From: Actinomycetota bacterium
GTDB lineage: Bacteria; Actinomycetota; Actinomycetes; Nanopelagicales; Nanopelagicaceae
Direction: 5' to 3'
Assembly: GCA_947457445.1 (NCBI GenBank)
Contig: CANGVO010000078.1
Location: 1-5,146 of the forward strand
Length of the DNA: 5,146 nt
Positions within the stretch are counted from its first letter, which is position 1; the number at the start of each line of letters is the position of its first letter. A program made the position numbers and the translations under genes. This document shows positions 1 through 5,146 of this stretch, one piece after another. The notes under the pieces were generated by a model. That model made no database searches. It was not told the DNA's origin and saw only the letters and a program-made list of their open reading frames with translations.

Positions 1-342
1 GAATCATTGCAAGATGCCGCAGCTATTTTTGGGAACGAGCGACGTGGAGCAATCTGTCGCGAGATGACCAAGACATACGAAGAGACTATCCGCGGCTCTT
101 TAGCCGAATTATTGGATTGGGCAAATAGCAAAGAAGTGCTTGGTGAAATAACAATGGTTATTGCGGGTGCCGAGGTTGGGACCGCAGAAAAATCCGCGGA
201 TCAAATGGTCAGTCGTGTTCGTGAATTCGAGGCCGCAGGGATGGATCGAAAGAGCGCTATTGCAACGGTGGCAGATGAATTCGACCTGCCAAAGCGGATC
301 GTTTATGCAGCAGTAGTTGATGCCAATAAGATGAGCAAATGA
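1..342 (+). CDS. rsmI: 16S rRNA (cytidine(1402)-2'-O)-methyltransferase RsmI, C-terminal part
   Basis: This is the last 113 residues of RsmI; the N-terminal portion, roughly 170 residues given a usual family length near 280, lies before the window. RsmI uses S-adenosylmethionine to methylate the 2'-hydroxyl of C1402 of 16S rRNA in the decoding centre. Visible evidence is the conserved block at window residues 13-37 (ERRGAICREMTKTYEE followed by RGSLAEL), then GEITMVIAGA, which closes the tetrapyrrole-methylase-type fold. Residues from about 62 to the end are a helical segment with an alternating basic/hydrophobic pattern (SAIATVADEFDLPKRIVY), matching the small helix-turn-helix-like tail of RsmI proteins. 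The stop overlaps the metG start as ATGA, so the two are probably translationally coupled. The reading frame is open from base 1. The family call rests on motif recognition without a search, but the position before metG is the usual actinobacterial one. Confidence 0.9.
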   Translation, partial: ESLQDAAAIFGNERRGAICREMTKTYEETIRGSLAELLDWANSKEVLGEITMVIAGAEVGTAEKSADQMVSRVREFEAAGMDRKSAIATVADEFDLPKRIVYAAVVDANKMSK

Positions 343-1901
343 AGTCCTTTTACCTAACAACGCCGATTTACTATGTAAATGATGCGCCGCATATTGGCCA
401 TGCATATACAACGGTTGCCGGCGATGTTTTAACTCGTTGGCACCGCCAACGCGGAGAATCAGTTTGGTTCTTAACTGGTACGGATGAACACGGACAAAAA
501 GTTATGCGCACTGCTGAGCAAAATAACGTTGCTCCGCAAGCCTGGGTGGATCGCTTAGTTCAAGAGGCTTGGAAACCAAATTGGCAGAGCTTAAATATTG
601 CAAATGATGATTTCATCCGAACAACCGAACCACGTCATACAGAACGCGTTCAAAAGTTTTTACAATCGCTTAAAGATGCTGGCCATATTTATGCAGGTAA
701 GTATGAAGGTCCATATTGTGTTGGCTGTGAAGAATTTAAATTACCTGGCGATCTAATTGATGCAGATGGCGAAAAACTCTGCCCAATTCATAGCAAACCA
801 ATCGAACTCGTAAATGAAAATAACTGGTTCTTTAGACTTTCTGCTTTTGTTCAACCTCTGCTCGAGCACTATCGCGCTAACCCAGATGCATGCCAGCCTG
901 AAAGTGCGCGCAATGAAGTTATTTCATTCCTCGAAGGCGGAGTCACCGATCTTTCGATTTCACGTTCGACATTTGATTGGGGAATCCCTGTTCCTTGGGA
1001 TACAGATCAAGTTGTTTACGTTTGGTTTGATGCACTTCTTAACTATGCAACTGCAGTTGGTTTAACTGACGCGCCTGATTCTGAAGGCGGAAAGAAATTT
1101 GTACAAACTTGGCCGGCGGATGTTCACCTAGTAGGAAAAGATATTCTGCGCTTCCACGCAGTAATTTGGCCAGCGATGTTGATGGCCGCAGGTTTGGCAG
1201 TTCCGAAGAAAGTTTTCGCACACGGATGGTTATTAGTAGGTGGCGAAAAGATGAGCAAGAGCAAGCTCACCGGAATCGCGCCGTCTGATATCACCGATCA
1301 TTTTGGCGTAGATGCTTTCCGTTATTACTTCTTGCGAGCAATTCCTTTCGGCAGCGATGGCTCTTTCTCTTGGGAAGATATGTCTGCACGTTACACATCA
1401 GAACTTGCTAATGACTTTGGAAATCTTGCTTCAAGACTTGCTGCGATGATTGAAAAGTATTGCGAAGGAAAAGTACCTGCGATCGCAACCGATGCCGCTC
1501 TTTCAAGTGCACTTACCGCAACGGTTGAAAAGGCAGATGCTGCAATGGTGGCGCTTGATTTTCAAGGTGGCATAAATGCAGTTATGGATTTCTGTAAGAA
1601 AGTTAATGGATACGTAACCGAAAAAGAACCTTGGATTTTGGCGAAAGATCCCGCAAATAAAGCAGCGCTAGAAGAAGTTTTGTATAACACCGCCGAATCA
1701 CTTCGTGCACTCGCTGTTTTATTGCATCCAGTAATGCCTGCAACCACCGAAATTCTCTGGGAAAGCCTGGGCGCCAATGCAACTATTGGTTCATTGGCCG
1801 CACAAACTATTTCTAACGCTGCTAAGTGGGGTCAATTGCCGGAAGGAACTATCGTCACAAAGACACCAGTTCTTTTCCCACGACTCGAGACTAAAGAGTA
1901 A
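339..1901 (+). CDS. metG: Methionyl-tRNA synthetase
   Basis: This cytoplasmic class I aminoacyl-tRNA synthetase charges initiator and elongator tRNA-Met with methionine using ATP. At 520 residues it is the short form, with no C-terminal EMAP/Trbp-like dimerisation domain. The Rossmann catalytic domain opens with TTPIYYVNDAPHIGHAY, giving the HIGH signature at residues 18-21, and closes with KMSKS at 304-308. The connective peptide carries a single zinc knuckle, C127-x2-C130 and C148-x2-H151, like the one-knuckle bacterial type known from Thermus. The helical anticodon-binding domain covers roughly residues 360-510 and contains EPW (W432), the expected place of the tryptophan that stacks on the CAU anticodon. 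The ATG overlaps the rsmI stop by four bases; there is no clear Shine-Dalgarno, so coupling to rsmI translation is likely. No key residue is missing. The identity is secure. Confidence 0.98.
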   Translation: MKSFYLTTPIYYVNDAPHIGHAYTTVAGDVLTRWHRQRGESVWFLTGTDEHGQKVMRTAEQNNVAPQAWVDRLVQEAWKPNWQSLNIANDDFIRTTEPRHTERVQKFLQSLKDAGHIYAGKYEGPYCVGCEEFKLPGDLIDADGEKLCPIHSKPIELVNENNWFFRLSAFVQPLLEHYRANPDACQPESARNEVISFLEGGVTDLSISRSTFDWGIPVPWDTDQVVYVWFDALLNYATAVGLTDAPDSEGGKKFVQTWPADVHLVGKDILRFHAVIWPAMLMAAGLAVPKKVFAHGWLLVGGEKMSKSKLTGIAPSDITDHFGVDAFRYYFLRAIPFGSDGSFSWEDMSARYTSELANDFGNLASRLAAMIEKYCEGKVPAIATDAALSSALTATVEKADAAMVALDFQGGINAVMDFCKKVNGYVTEKEPWILAKDPANKAALEEVLYNTAESLRALAVLLHPVMPATTEILWESLGANATIGSLAAQTISNAAKWGQLPEGTIVTKTPVLFPRLETKE

Positions 1902-1907
1902 TTTTCA

Positions 1908-2780
1908 ATGGCAGATCGCCACAATCGCGATATTGATCGCCCATTAGCACCGGCGCCAAAGCCACTTCCTGTTCCAACAGTTGATTCGCATGCGCATTTG
2001 GAAATTGTTACTAATGATGCGCCAGATTCGGATGCAGTAAAGCAAATTTTGGATGATGCCAAAGCAGTTGGCGTCGATCGAGTTGTTCAAGTTGGATACT
2101 CAGCCGAACAATCAAAATGGTGTGTAGCCGCTGCCGAACATTTCGATGACCGCGTTCTTGCAGCCGTTGCGTTGCATCCCAACGAAGCGCCAGTGGTACT
2201 TGATATGCAAGCTGATCTAAAGATTATCGAAGAGTTGGCCGCGCATCCGCGAGTACGCGCTATTGGTGAGACAGGTCTGGATTATTTCCGTACCCCGCCT
2301 GAATTACAAAAGCGACAACAGGAATCCTTTAAGTGGCATATCGAATTAGCAAAGAAAACAAATAAAGCGTTGGTCATTCATGATCGCGATTCGCATGATG
2401 ATGTTTTATCGATCTTGTTAGAAGTTGGCGCTCCTGAAAAGACAGTCTTTCATTGCTTCTCAGGTGATGTAGATATGGCCAAAATTTGCATTGATCGTGG
2501 CTATATTCTCTCTTTCGCTGGAACGCTAACTTTTAAGAATGCGCCAGCTCTGCGCGATGCCGTCAAACTTGTTCCGTACGAACAATTGTTAGTCGAAACA
2601 GATTCACCATTCTTAGCCCCAATGCCTAATCGTGGAGCGCTAAATACTCCAGCCCAGATAGCCAATATTGTGCGAGCAATGGCTGAAGAGCGCAACGAAA
2701 GCGTGACTACTTTGGCGCAAGCGTTAGCAGATAACGCCGAGAGAATATTTGGCTCATTTGCGGCCGGATCAAGCCTATGA
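1908..2780 (+). CDS. tatD: TatD-family metal-dependent hydrolase (putative DNase)
   Basis: This 290-residue protein is an amidohydrolase-fold TIM barrel of the TatD family, whose studied members are metal-dependent 3'-5' DNases (some act on RNA) linked to DNA repair and nucleic-acid turnover; the exact substrate here is unknown. The full metal-binding set is visible: H28-x-H30 in VDSHAHLE, E121 in AIGETGLDYFR, H158 in LVIHDRD, H182 in VFHCFSGD and D232 in LLVETDSPFLAP. A proline-rich N-terminal extension of about 24 residues (PLAPAPKPLPVP) precedes the barrel, a common actinobacterial feature. The ATG lies 6 bases after the metG stop, with only a weak purine stretch (AAAGAG) upstream. The stop overlaps the rsmA start as ATGA. 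The older name links it to twin-arginine transport, but the family is a nuclease and nothing nearby suggests Tat export. Confidence 0.95.
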   Translation: MADRHNRDIDRPLAPAPKPLPVPTVDSHAHLEIVTNDAPDSDAVKQILDDAKAVGVDRVVQVGYSAEQSKWCVAAAEHFDDRVLAAVALHPNEAPVVLDMQADLKIIEELAAHPRVRAIGETGLDYFRTPPELQKRQQESFKWHIELAKKTNKALVIHDRDSHDDVLSILLEVGAPEKTVFHCFSGDVDMAKICIDRGYILSFAGTLTFKNAPALRDAVKLVPYEQLLVETDSPFLAPMPNRGALNTPAQIANIVRAMAEERNESVTTLAQALADNAERIFGSFAAGSSL

Positions 2781-3616
2781 CCTTGCTAGGCGCTGCAGAA
2801 ATTCGGGCACTGGCAGAGAAACTAGATTTAAAACCATCTAAATCACTTGGTCAAAATTTTGTAATTGATGCAAATGTTTGCCGAAAGATCGTACGCACCG
2901 CAGGTGTAACTGCAACAGATATTGCTTTAGAAATTGGTCCAGGTCTTGGTTCGCTTACCTTGGCTTTGATGGAAGAAGCCGCCAGCGTCGTCGCAGTTGA
3001 AATAGATTCACGGTTGGCCAACCAACTTCCGCTAACCGCCGAGGCTCATAGTGATCATCCAGATTTGTTAACTGTTATAAATCAAGATGCTCTGCAAATT
3101 AAAACGTTGCCAGTTGAGCCAACCGTTTTAGTCGCAAATTTGCCTTACAACGTTTCTGTTCCTGTTTTCCTACATTTACTTGAAGTGTTACCAACACTGC
3201 GCAGTGGTGTCGTAATGGTGCAAGCAGAAGTGGCAGATCGTCTGGCTGCAAAGCCAAATACAAAAGAGTATGGAATTCCTTCAGTTAAGGCTGCGTGGTG
3301 GGCAGAAGTTACTGGAGCAGGCTCGGTGTCGCGATCAATTTTCTGGCCCGCACCAAATGTTGATTCTAAATTAGTGGGATTTAAACGTCGTGCGACGCCA
3401 GGTGATGAACGTTTACGTAAAGAAGTATTTGCAATCATCGACTTGGCATTTGCCCAACGCCGCAAAATGTTACGGGCTGCCCTTTCATCGCGTTATGGCG
3501 GATCGGCTGCCGCGGAAGCGCATTTAAGTGCGGCCGGAATTGATCCAACGCTGCGCGGTGAATCACTAGATATCCATAGTTTCTGCAAAATCGCGCAACA
3601 AGGTTTAGAGTCTTAG
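2777..3616 (+). CDS. rsmA: 16S rRNA (adenine(1518)-N6/adenine(1519)-N6)-dimethyltransferase RsmA
   Basis: RsmA (KsgA) transfers four methyl groups from S-adenosylmethionine to two adjacent adenines in the helix 45 loop of 16S rRNA, a late checkpoint of 30S assembly; loss of it in other bacteria gives kasugamycin resistance. The 279 residues match the family length. Visible motifs are KSLGQNFVID at 22-31, the SAM-binding EIGPGLG at 52-58, the acidic ribose contact in VEID at 74-77 (E75 or D77), the adenine-methylase NLPYNVS at 121-127, and the C-terminal signatures WPAPNVDSKLV and FAQRRKMLRAALS. Erm-type rRNA methylases share the core, but the C-terminal domain and genomic place favour RsmA. 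The start ATG lies in an ATGA overlap with tatD, implying coupled translation. In many actinobacteria an rpf gene sits between tatD and this gene; here there is none. Confidence 0.97.
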   Translation: MTLLGAAEIRALAEKLDLKPSKSLGQNFVIDANVCRKIVRTAGVTATDIALEIGPGLGSLTLALMEEAASVVAVEIDSRLANQLPLTAEAHSDHPDLLTVINQDALQIKTLPVEPTVLVANLPYNVSVPVFLHLLEVLPTLRSGVVMVQAEVADRLAAKPNTKEYGIPSVKAAWWAEVTGAGSVSRSIFWPAPNVDSKLVGFKRRATPGDERLRKEVFAIIDLAFAQRRKMLRAALSSRYGGSAAAEAHLSAAGIDPTLRGESLDIHSFCKIAQQGLES

Positions 3617-3617
3617 C

Positions 3618-4538
3618 GTGTCCCAATCAACCAGTTCATCCGTAACCGTGCGAGTTCCGGCGAAGATAAATCTGCAATTGGCAGTTGGACCACGCGAAGC
3701 CGATGGATTTCACAATCTGGTTACAGTCTTCCAAGCAATTTCCATTTACGATGATGTGACAATCACCAAATCCGAACTCGGAAGTGGAATAACAATTGCA
3801 ATCTCTGGAGATCACACACATGGTGTGCCAGCCGATGCCTCAAATTTAGCGGTAAAGGCAGCGCAGTTAATTGCTGATGAATACGATTTTGTAATTGATG
3901 CTCATATCGAAGTTAAGAAATCTATTCCAGTTGCTGGCGGTATGGCAGGTGGCAGTGCAGATGCAGCGGCAGTAATTGTTGGCCTAAATGAACTCTATAA
4001 CTTAGATATTTCTCGCGAAGAAGCTTTGGAATTCGGTTCAAGGTTGGGTAGCGATGTTCCATTTATGATCACCGGTGGAACTGCAATCGGTCAAGGTCGT
4101 GGCGATCAATTAACTGCAGCACTTTCACGAGGTACTTATCACTGGGTATTGGCATTGTCTTCAGTAGGCCTTTCAACTCCTGCGGTTTATCAAGAGTGTG
4201 ATCGCCTGCGTTCTGGTTTAGAAATTGCAGCGCCACAAACAAGTGATGCGCTGATGCAATCGTTATTGGCCGCAGATCCAAAAGCGGTCGGGCTTGCACT
4301 TCAAAATGATCTGCAATCAGCTGCTTGTTCTTTACGTCCAGCACTTTCTTTGGTGCTCGATGTTGGTGAAGAGTACGGAGCGCTTGGCGCAATAGTTTCT
4401 GGCTCAGGTCCCACAGTTGCTTTCTTGGTTGCAGATGAAGAACAAGGTTTAGATTTGGCAGTTGCGCTTACTTCAAGTGGCGTAGTCGGTAGCGTGGCAC
4501 GTGCTTATGGCCCCGTGCAGGGTGCCAAAGTAATTTAA
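3618..4538 (+). CDS. ispE: 4-diphosphocytidyl-2-C-methyl-D-erythritol kinase
   Basis: IspE phosphorylates the 2-hydroxyl of CDP-methylerythritol with ATP, the fourth step of the non-mevalonate (MEP) route to isoprenoids. The 306-residue protein shows the three GHMP-kinase motifs: VPAKINLQL at the N-terminus with catalytic Lys16, the glycine-rich ATP loop PVAGGMAGGSADAAA at 104-118, and GAIVSGSGPTVAFL from residue 257. Asp146 in LGSDVPFM is the expected catalytic base, and ADGFHNLVTVFQ is the substrate-side motif typical of IspE. The start is GTG, one base after the rsmA stop. A second in-frame GTG at 3648 would leave only five residues before Lys16, so the first is preferred. The stop TAA shares bases with the stop of the convergent marR gene. 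This is the last gene of the plus-strand block, so the organism appears to use the MEP pathway. Confidence 0.96.
   Translation: MSQSTSSSVTVRVPAKINLQLAVGPREADGFHNLVTVFQAISIYDDVTITKSELGSGITIAISGDHTHGVPADASNLAVKAAQLIADEYDFVIDAHIEVKKSIPVAGGMAGGSADAAAVIVGLNELYNLDISREEALEFGSRLGSDVPFMITGGTAIGQGRGDQLTAALSRGTYHWVLALSSVGLSTPAVYQECDRLRSGLEIAAPQTSDALMQSLLAADPKAVGLALQNDLQSAACSLRPALSLVLDVGEEYGALGAIVSGSGPTVAFLVADEEQGLDLAVALTSSGVVGSVARAYGPVQGAKVI
4507..4527. terminator. GC-only hairpin near the ispE/marR convergent ends
   Basis: TGGCCCC (4508-4514) can pair with GGG-T-GCCA (4520-4527) around a 5-base loop, giving seven pairs with a single bulged T at 4523; six of the pairs are G-C. For marR transcripts it lies just beyond the stop codon; for ispE it lies inside the last codons. 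Neither side has a run of T residues, so it is not a classic intrinsic terminator. Actinobacterial terminators often lack T-tracts, which leaves the possibility open. The bases also encode the conserved IspE C-terminus, so the pairing may be accidental. Confidence 0.25.
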
Positions 4539-5029
4539 TTCTCTTCTAAATGAGCGGCCAGAGTGCTCAATAATTCCGCTAAAGCGTTTCGTTCTTCGCG
4601 ACTTAACCCAGTAAGCAATTTACGTTCATGATCGAGCAGACCCTCAAGAGCTTTATCAACGGCGCGCATTCCAGATGCAGTTAAAGTTACGAGGGAACCG
4701 CGTCCATCAGCCGGATCGGGTTGGCGCGTAATCAATTTCATTTCTTCTAAATGATCTAATCGATTTGTCATGGTGCCACTGGTAACCAATGTTTCTTGCA
4801 TCAAAGCTCCGGGAGAGAGTTGATAAGGATCTCCGGCGCGACGTAGCGCGGCCAGAACATCGAAGCCCCACGTTTCTAAATCTGCAAAAGCATCACGGCG
4901 TGCAATATCTAGATTGCGAGATATTCGTGAAATTCGACTAAGGACAGCGAACGGACTGAGATCCAGATCCGGGCGCTCACGCTTCCAAGCCGCAATCAGG
5001 CGGTCGACTTCATCACGGTGCGCGCTCAT
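4535..5029 (-). CDS. MarR-family winged helix-turn-helix transcriptional regulator
   Basis: This 164-residue protein is a predicted dimeric MarR-type DNA-binding regulator, probably a repressor released by a small ligand or oxidant; its targets and ligand cannot be read from sequence. Helices at about 5-20 and 28-50 and the C-terminal 119-162 would form the dimer interface. The winged helix spans about 55-117, with the recognition helix near 82-97 (VTSGTMTNRLDHLEEM) and the wing carrying the hallmark D108-x-R110 in DPADGRGSLVTLT. A longer N-terminal helix holds Trp15 and ERPDLD, resembling actinobacterial MarR proteins with an extended first helix. I chose ATG at 5029 over the upstream GTG at 5065 (176 residues) because a TANNNT box sits 7 bases before the ATG, as in leaderless genes, and the extra 12 residues look unlike a family N-terminus. 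Bases 4561-5040 are 50% GC by hand count, somewhat richer than sampled parts of the operon. Confidence 0.9.
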   Translation of the reverse strand: MSAHRDEVDRLIAAWKRERPDLDLSPFAVLSRISRISRNLDIARRDAFADLETWGFDVLAALRRAGDPYQLSPGALMQETLVTSGTMTNRLDHLEEMKLITRQPDPADGRGSLVTLTASGMRAVDKALEGLLDHERKLLTGLSREERNALAELLSTLAAHLEEN

Positions 5030-5036
5030 AGAGGAC

Positions 5037-5042
5037 AGGTTA
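5037..5042 (-). promoter_or_regulatory. Candidate -10 box of a leaderless marR promoter
   Basis: On the minus strand the hexamer reads TAACCT, matching the actinobacterial TANNNT -10 pattern. Seven bases separate it from the ATG at 5029, so transcription would begin at or next to the A of the start codon. This agrees with the absence of a Shine-Dalgarno sequence before either possible start. No convincing -35 hexamer is present at 16-18 bases upstream. Confidence 0.45.
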
Positions 5043-5052
5043 GCGGCGCTAA
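5040..5052. promoter_or_regulatory. Palindrome TTAGC-GGC-GCTAA, candidate MarR operator
   Basis: Perfect 5-base arms surround a 3-base centre. The palindrome begins within the candidate marR -10 box and lies 10 bases before the marR ATG. MarR-type regulators commonly repress their own promoter by binding short palindromes that overlap the -10 or -35 box, so position and symmetry fit autoregulation. It is shorter than the 16-20 base sites typical of the family, and this role is inferred. Confidence 0.35.
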
Positions 5053-5064
5053 TGGTCGCGAGCA

Positions 5065-5078
5065 CTCATTGTTATGAG
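5065..5078. promoter_or_regulatory. Inverted repeat CTCAT-TGTT-ATGAG between marR and tRNA-Gln
   Basis: Perfect 5-base arms flank a 4-base spacer. The repeat lies upstream of both divergent genes, 36 bases before the marR ATG and 13 bases before the tRNA 5' end. It contains TGTTAT (5070-5075), a 4-of-6 match to a -10 box that could serve the tRNA gene with a short leader. It could be a second regulator site or a chance palindrome in AT-rich DNA. Confidence 0.28.
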
Positions 5079-5091
5079 GGAGAATATGCGT

Positions 5092-5146
5092 TCCGCCATT
5101 GTGTAGTGGCTAGCACATGGGCCTTTGAAGCCCAGGGTCCAGGATC
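5092..5146 (+). tRNA. tRNA-Gln (anticodon TTG), 3' end cut by window
   Basis: The first 55 bases of a tRNA fold as expected. The 5' acceptor strand TCCGCCA is at 5092-5098. The D-arm has GTGT (5101-5104) pairing with GCAC (5113-5116), including one G-T pair, around a loop with the invariant GG. The anticodon stem TGGGC/GCCCA (5118-5122 and 5130-5134) encloses the loop CTTTGAA. The anticodon is TTG at 5125-5127, reading CAA and CAG as glutamine. The acceptor begins with T, matching the U1-A72 pair of bacterial tRNA-Gln recognised by the GatCAB amidotransferase. The T-arm is only partly present, and the 3' acceptor strand lies outside, so acceptor pairing cannot be verified. In related actinobacteria a tRNA-Gln gene precedes glmU, which may follow here. 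Confidence 0.93.

Noticed and set aside
109..411. Minus-strand open frame of 100 codons across the rsmI/metG junction
   Set aside because: It lies opposite two well-supported genes, has no recognisable domain, and its composition looks like the shadow of the plus-strand frames.
1832..2062. Minus-strand open frame across the metG/tatD junction
   Set aside because: It is antisense to conserved coding sequence on both sides, with a low-complexity Gly/Ser/Ala content and no start signals; most likely a shadow.
3145..3465. Minus-strand open frame of 106 codons inside rsmA
   Set aside because: It is fully antisense to the NLPYNV-to-FAQRRK region of RsmA, which explains the base pattern; no protein family resemblance.
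5030..5065. Longer MarR with a GTG start at 5065
   Set aside because: The frame is open, but there is no Shine-Dalgarno, the extra residues (MLATISAANLSS) look unconserved, and both the promoter box and palindrome would fall within coding sequence. The ATG at 5029 is favoured, not proven.
5049..5069. Six-codon minus-strand frame (MSARDH) upstream of marR
   Set aside because: It starts with ATG inside the second inverted repeat and its peptide faintly resembles the MarR start (MSAHRDE), but it is in another frame, has no ribosome binding site, and would lie upstream of the proposed leaderless transcript. Probably chance.
5082..5087. GAATAT as a -10 box for tRNA-Gln
   Set aside because: It is only 4 bases before the mature tRNA 5' end, which would place the start site inside the tRNA; TGTTAT at 5070-5075 is better spaced.
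1..5146. Search by eye for CRISPR repeats, insertion-sequence ends, riboswitches or phage genes
   Set aside because: Nearly the whole window is accounted for by conserved housekeeping genes with intact motifs, and no repeated units or transposase/integrase motifs were seen.

Overview
The window reads as a housekeeping locus from an actinobacterium with unusually low GC. The gene order, end of rsmI - metG - tatD - rsmA (ksgA) - ispE and then a tRNA-Gln gene, is a recognised actinobacterial arrangement. The protein signatures fit, including the proline-rich N-terminus of TatD and an actinobacterial type of MarR. Sampled stretches of the operon are about 40-48% GC by hand count, well below most Actinobacteria, and the genes are packed almost without gaps. 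Together this suggests a streamlined lineage such as the freshwater acI group (Nanopelagicales). That placement is an inference from composition and synteny and was not tested by a search.

Bases 1-4538 form one plus-strand, apparently co-transcribed block. It holds the 3' part of rsmI (16S rRNA C1402 2'-O-methyltransferase, 5' end outside the window), metG (methionyl-tRNA synthetase), tatD (metal-dependent DNase family), rsmA (16S rRNA A1518/A1519 dimethyltransferase) and ispE (CDP-ME kinase of the MEP isoprenoid pathway). The junctions are ATGA overlaps (rsmI/metG and tatD/rsmA), a 6-base gap (metG/tatD) and a 1-base gap (rsmA/ispE). No internal promoter is evident and Shine-Dalgarno signals are weak, so translational coupling is likely. 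All catalytic motifs examined are intact.

Bases 4535-5029 hold a minus-strand MarR-family regulator converging on ispE, with the two stop codons sharing bases. Its likely promoter is leaderless, with a TANNNT box 7 bases before an ATG, and a small palindrome overlaps that box. A second inverted repeat lies between this regulator and a plus-strand tRNA-Gln(TTG) gene that begins at 5092 and is cut by the window end in its T-arm.

The genes serve translation (ribosome modification, tRNA and its charging), nucleic-acid quality control and isoprenoid precursor supply. I see no mobile element, CRISPR array, or clearly novel system. The least ordinary part is the marR/tRNA-Gln intergenic region and the missing rpf gene between tatD and rsmA.
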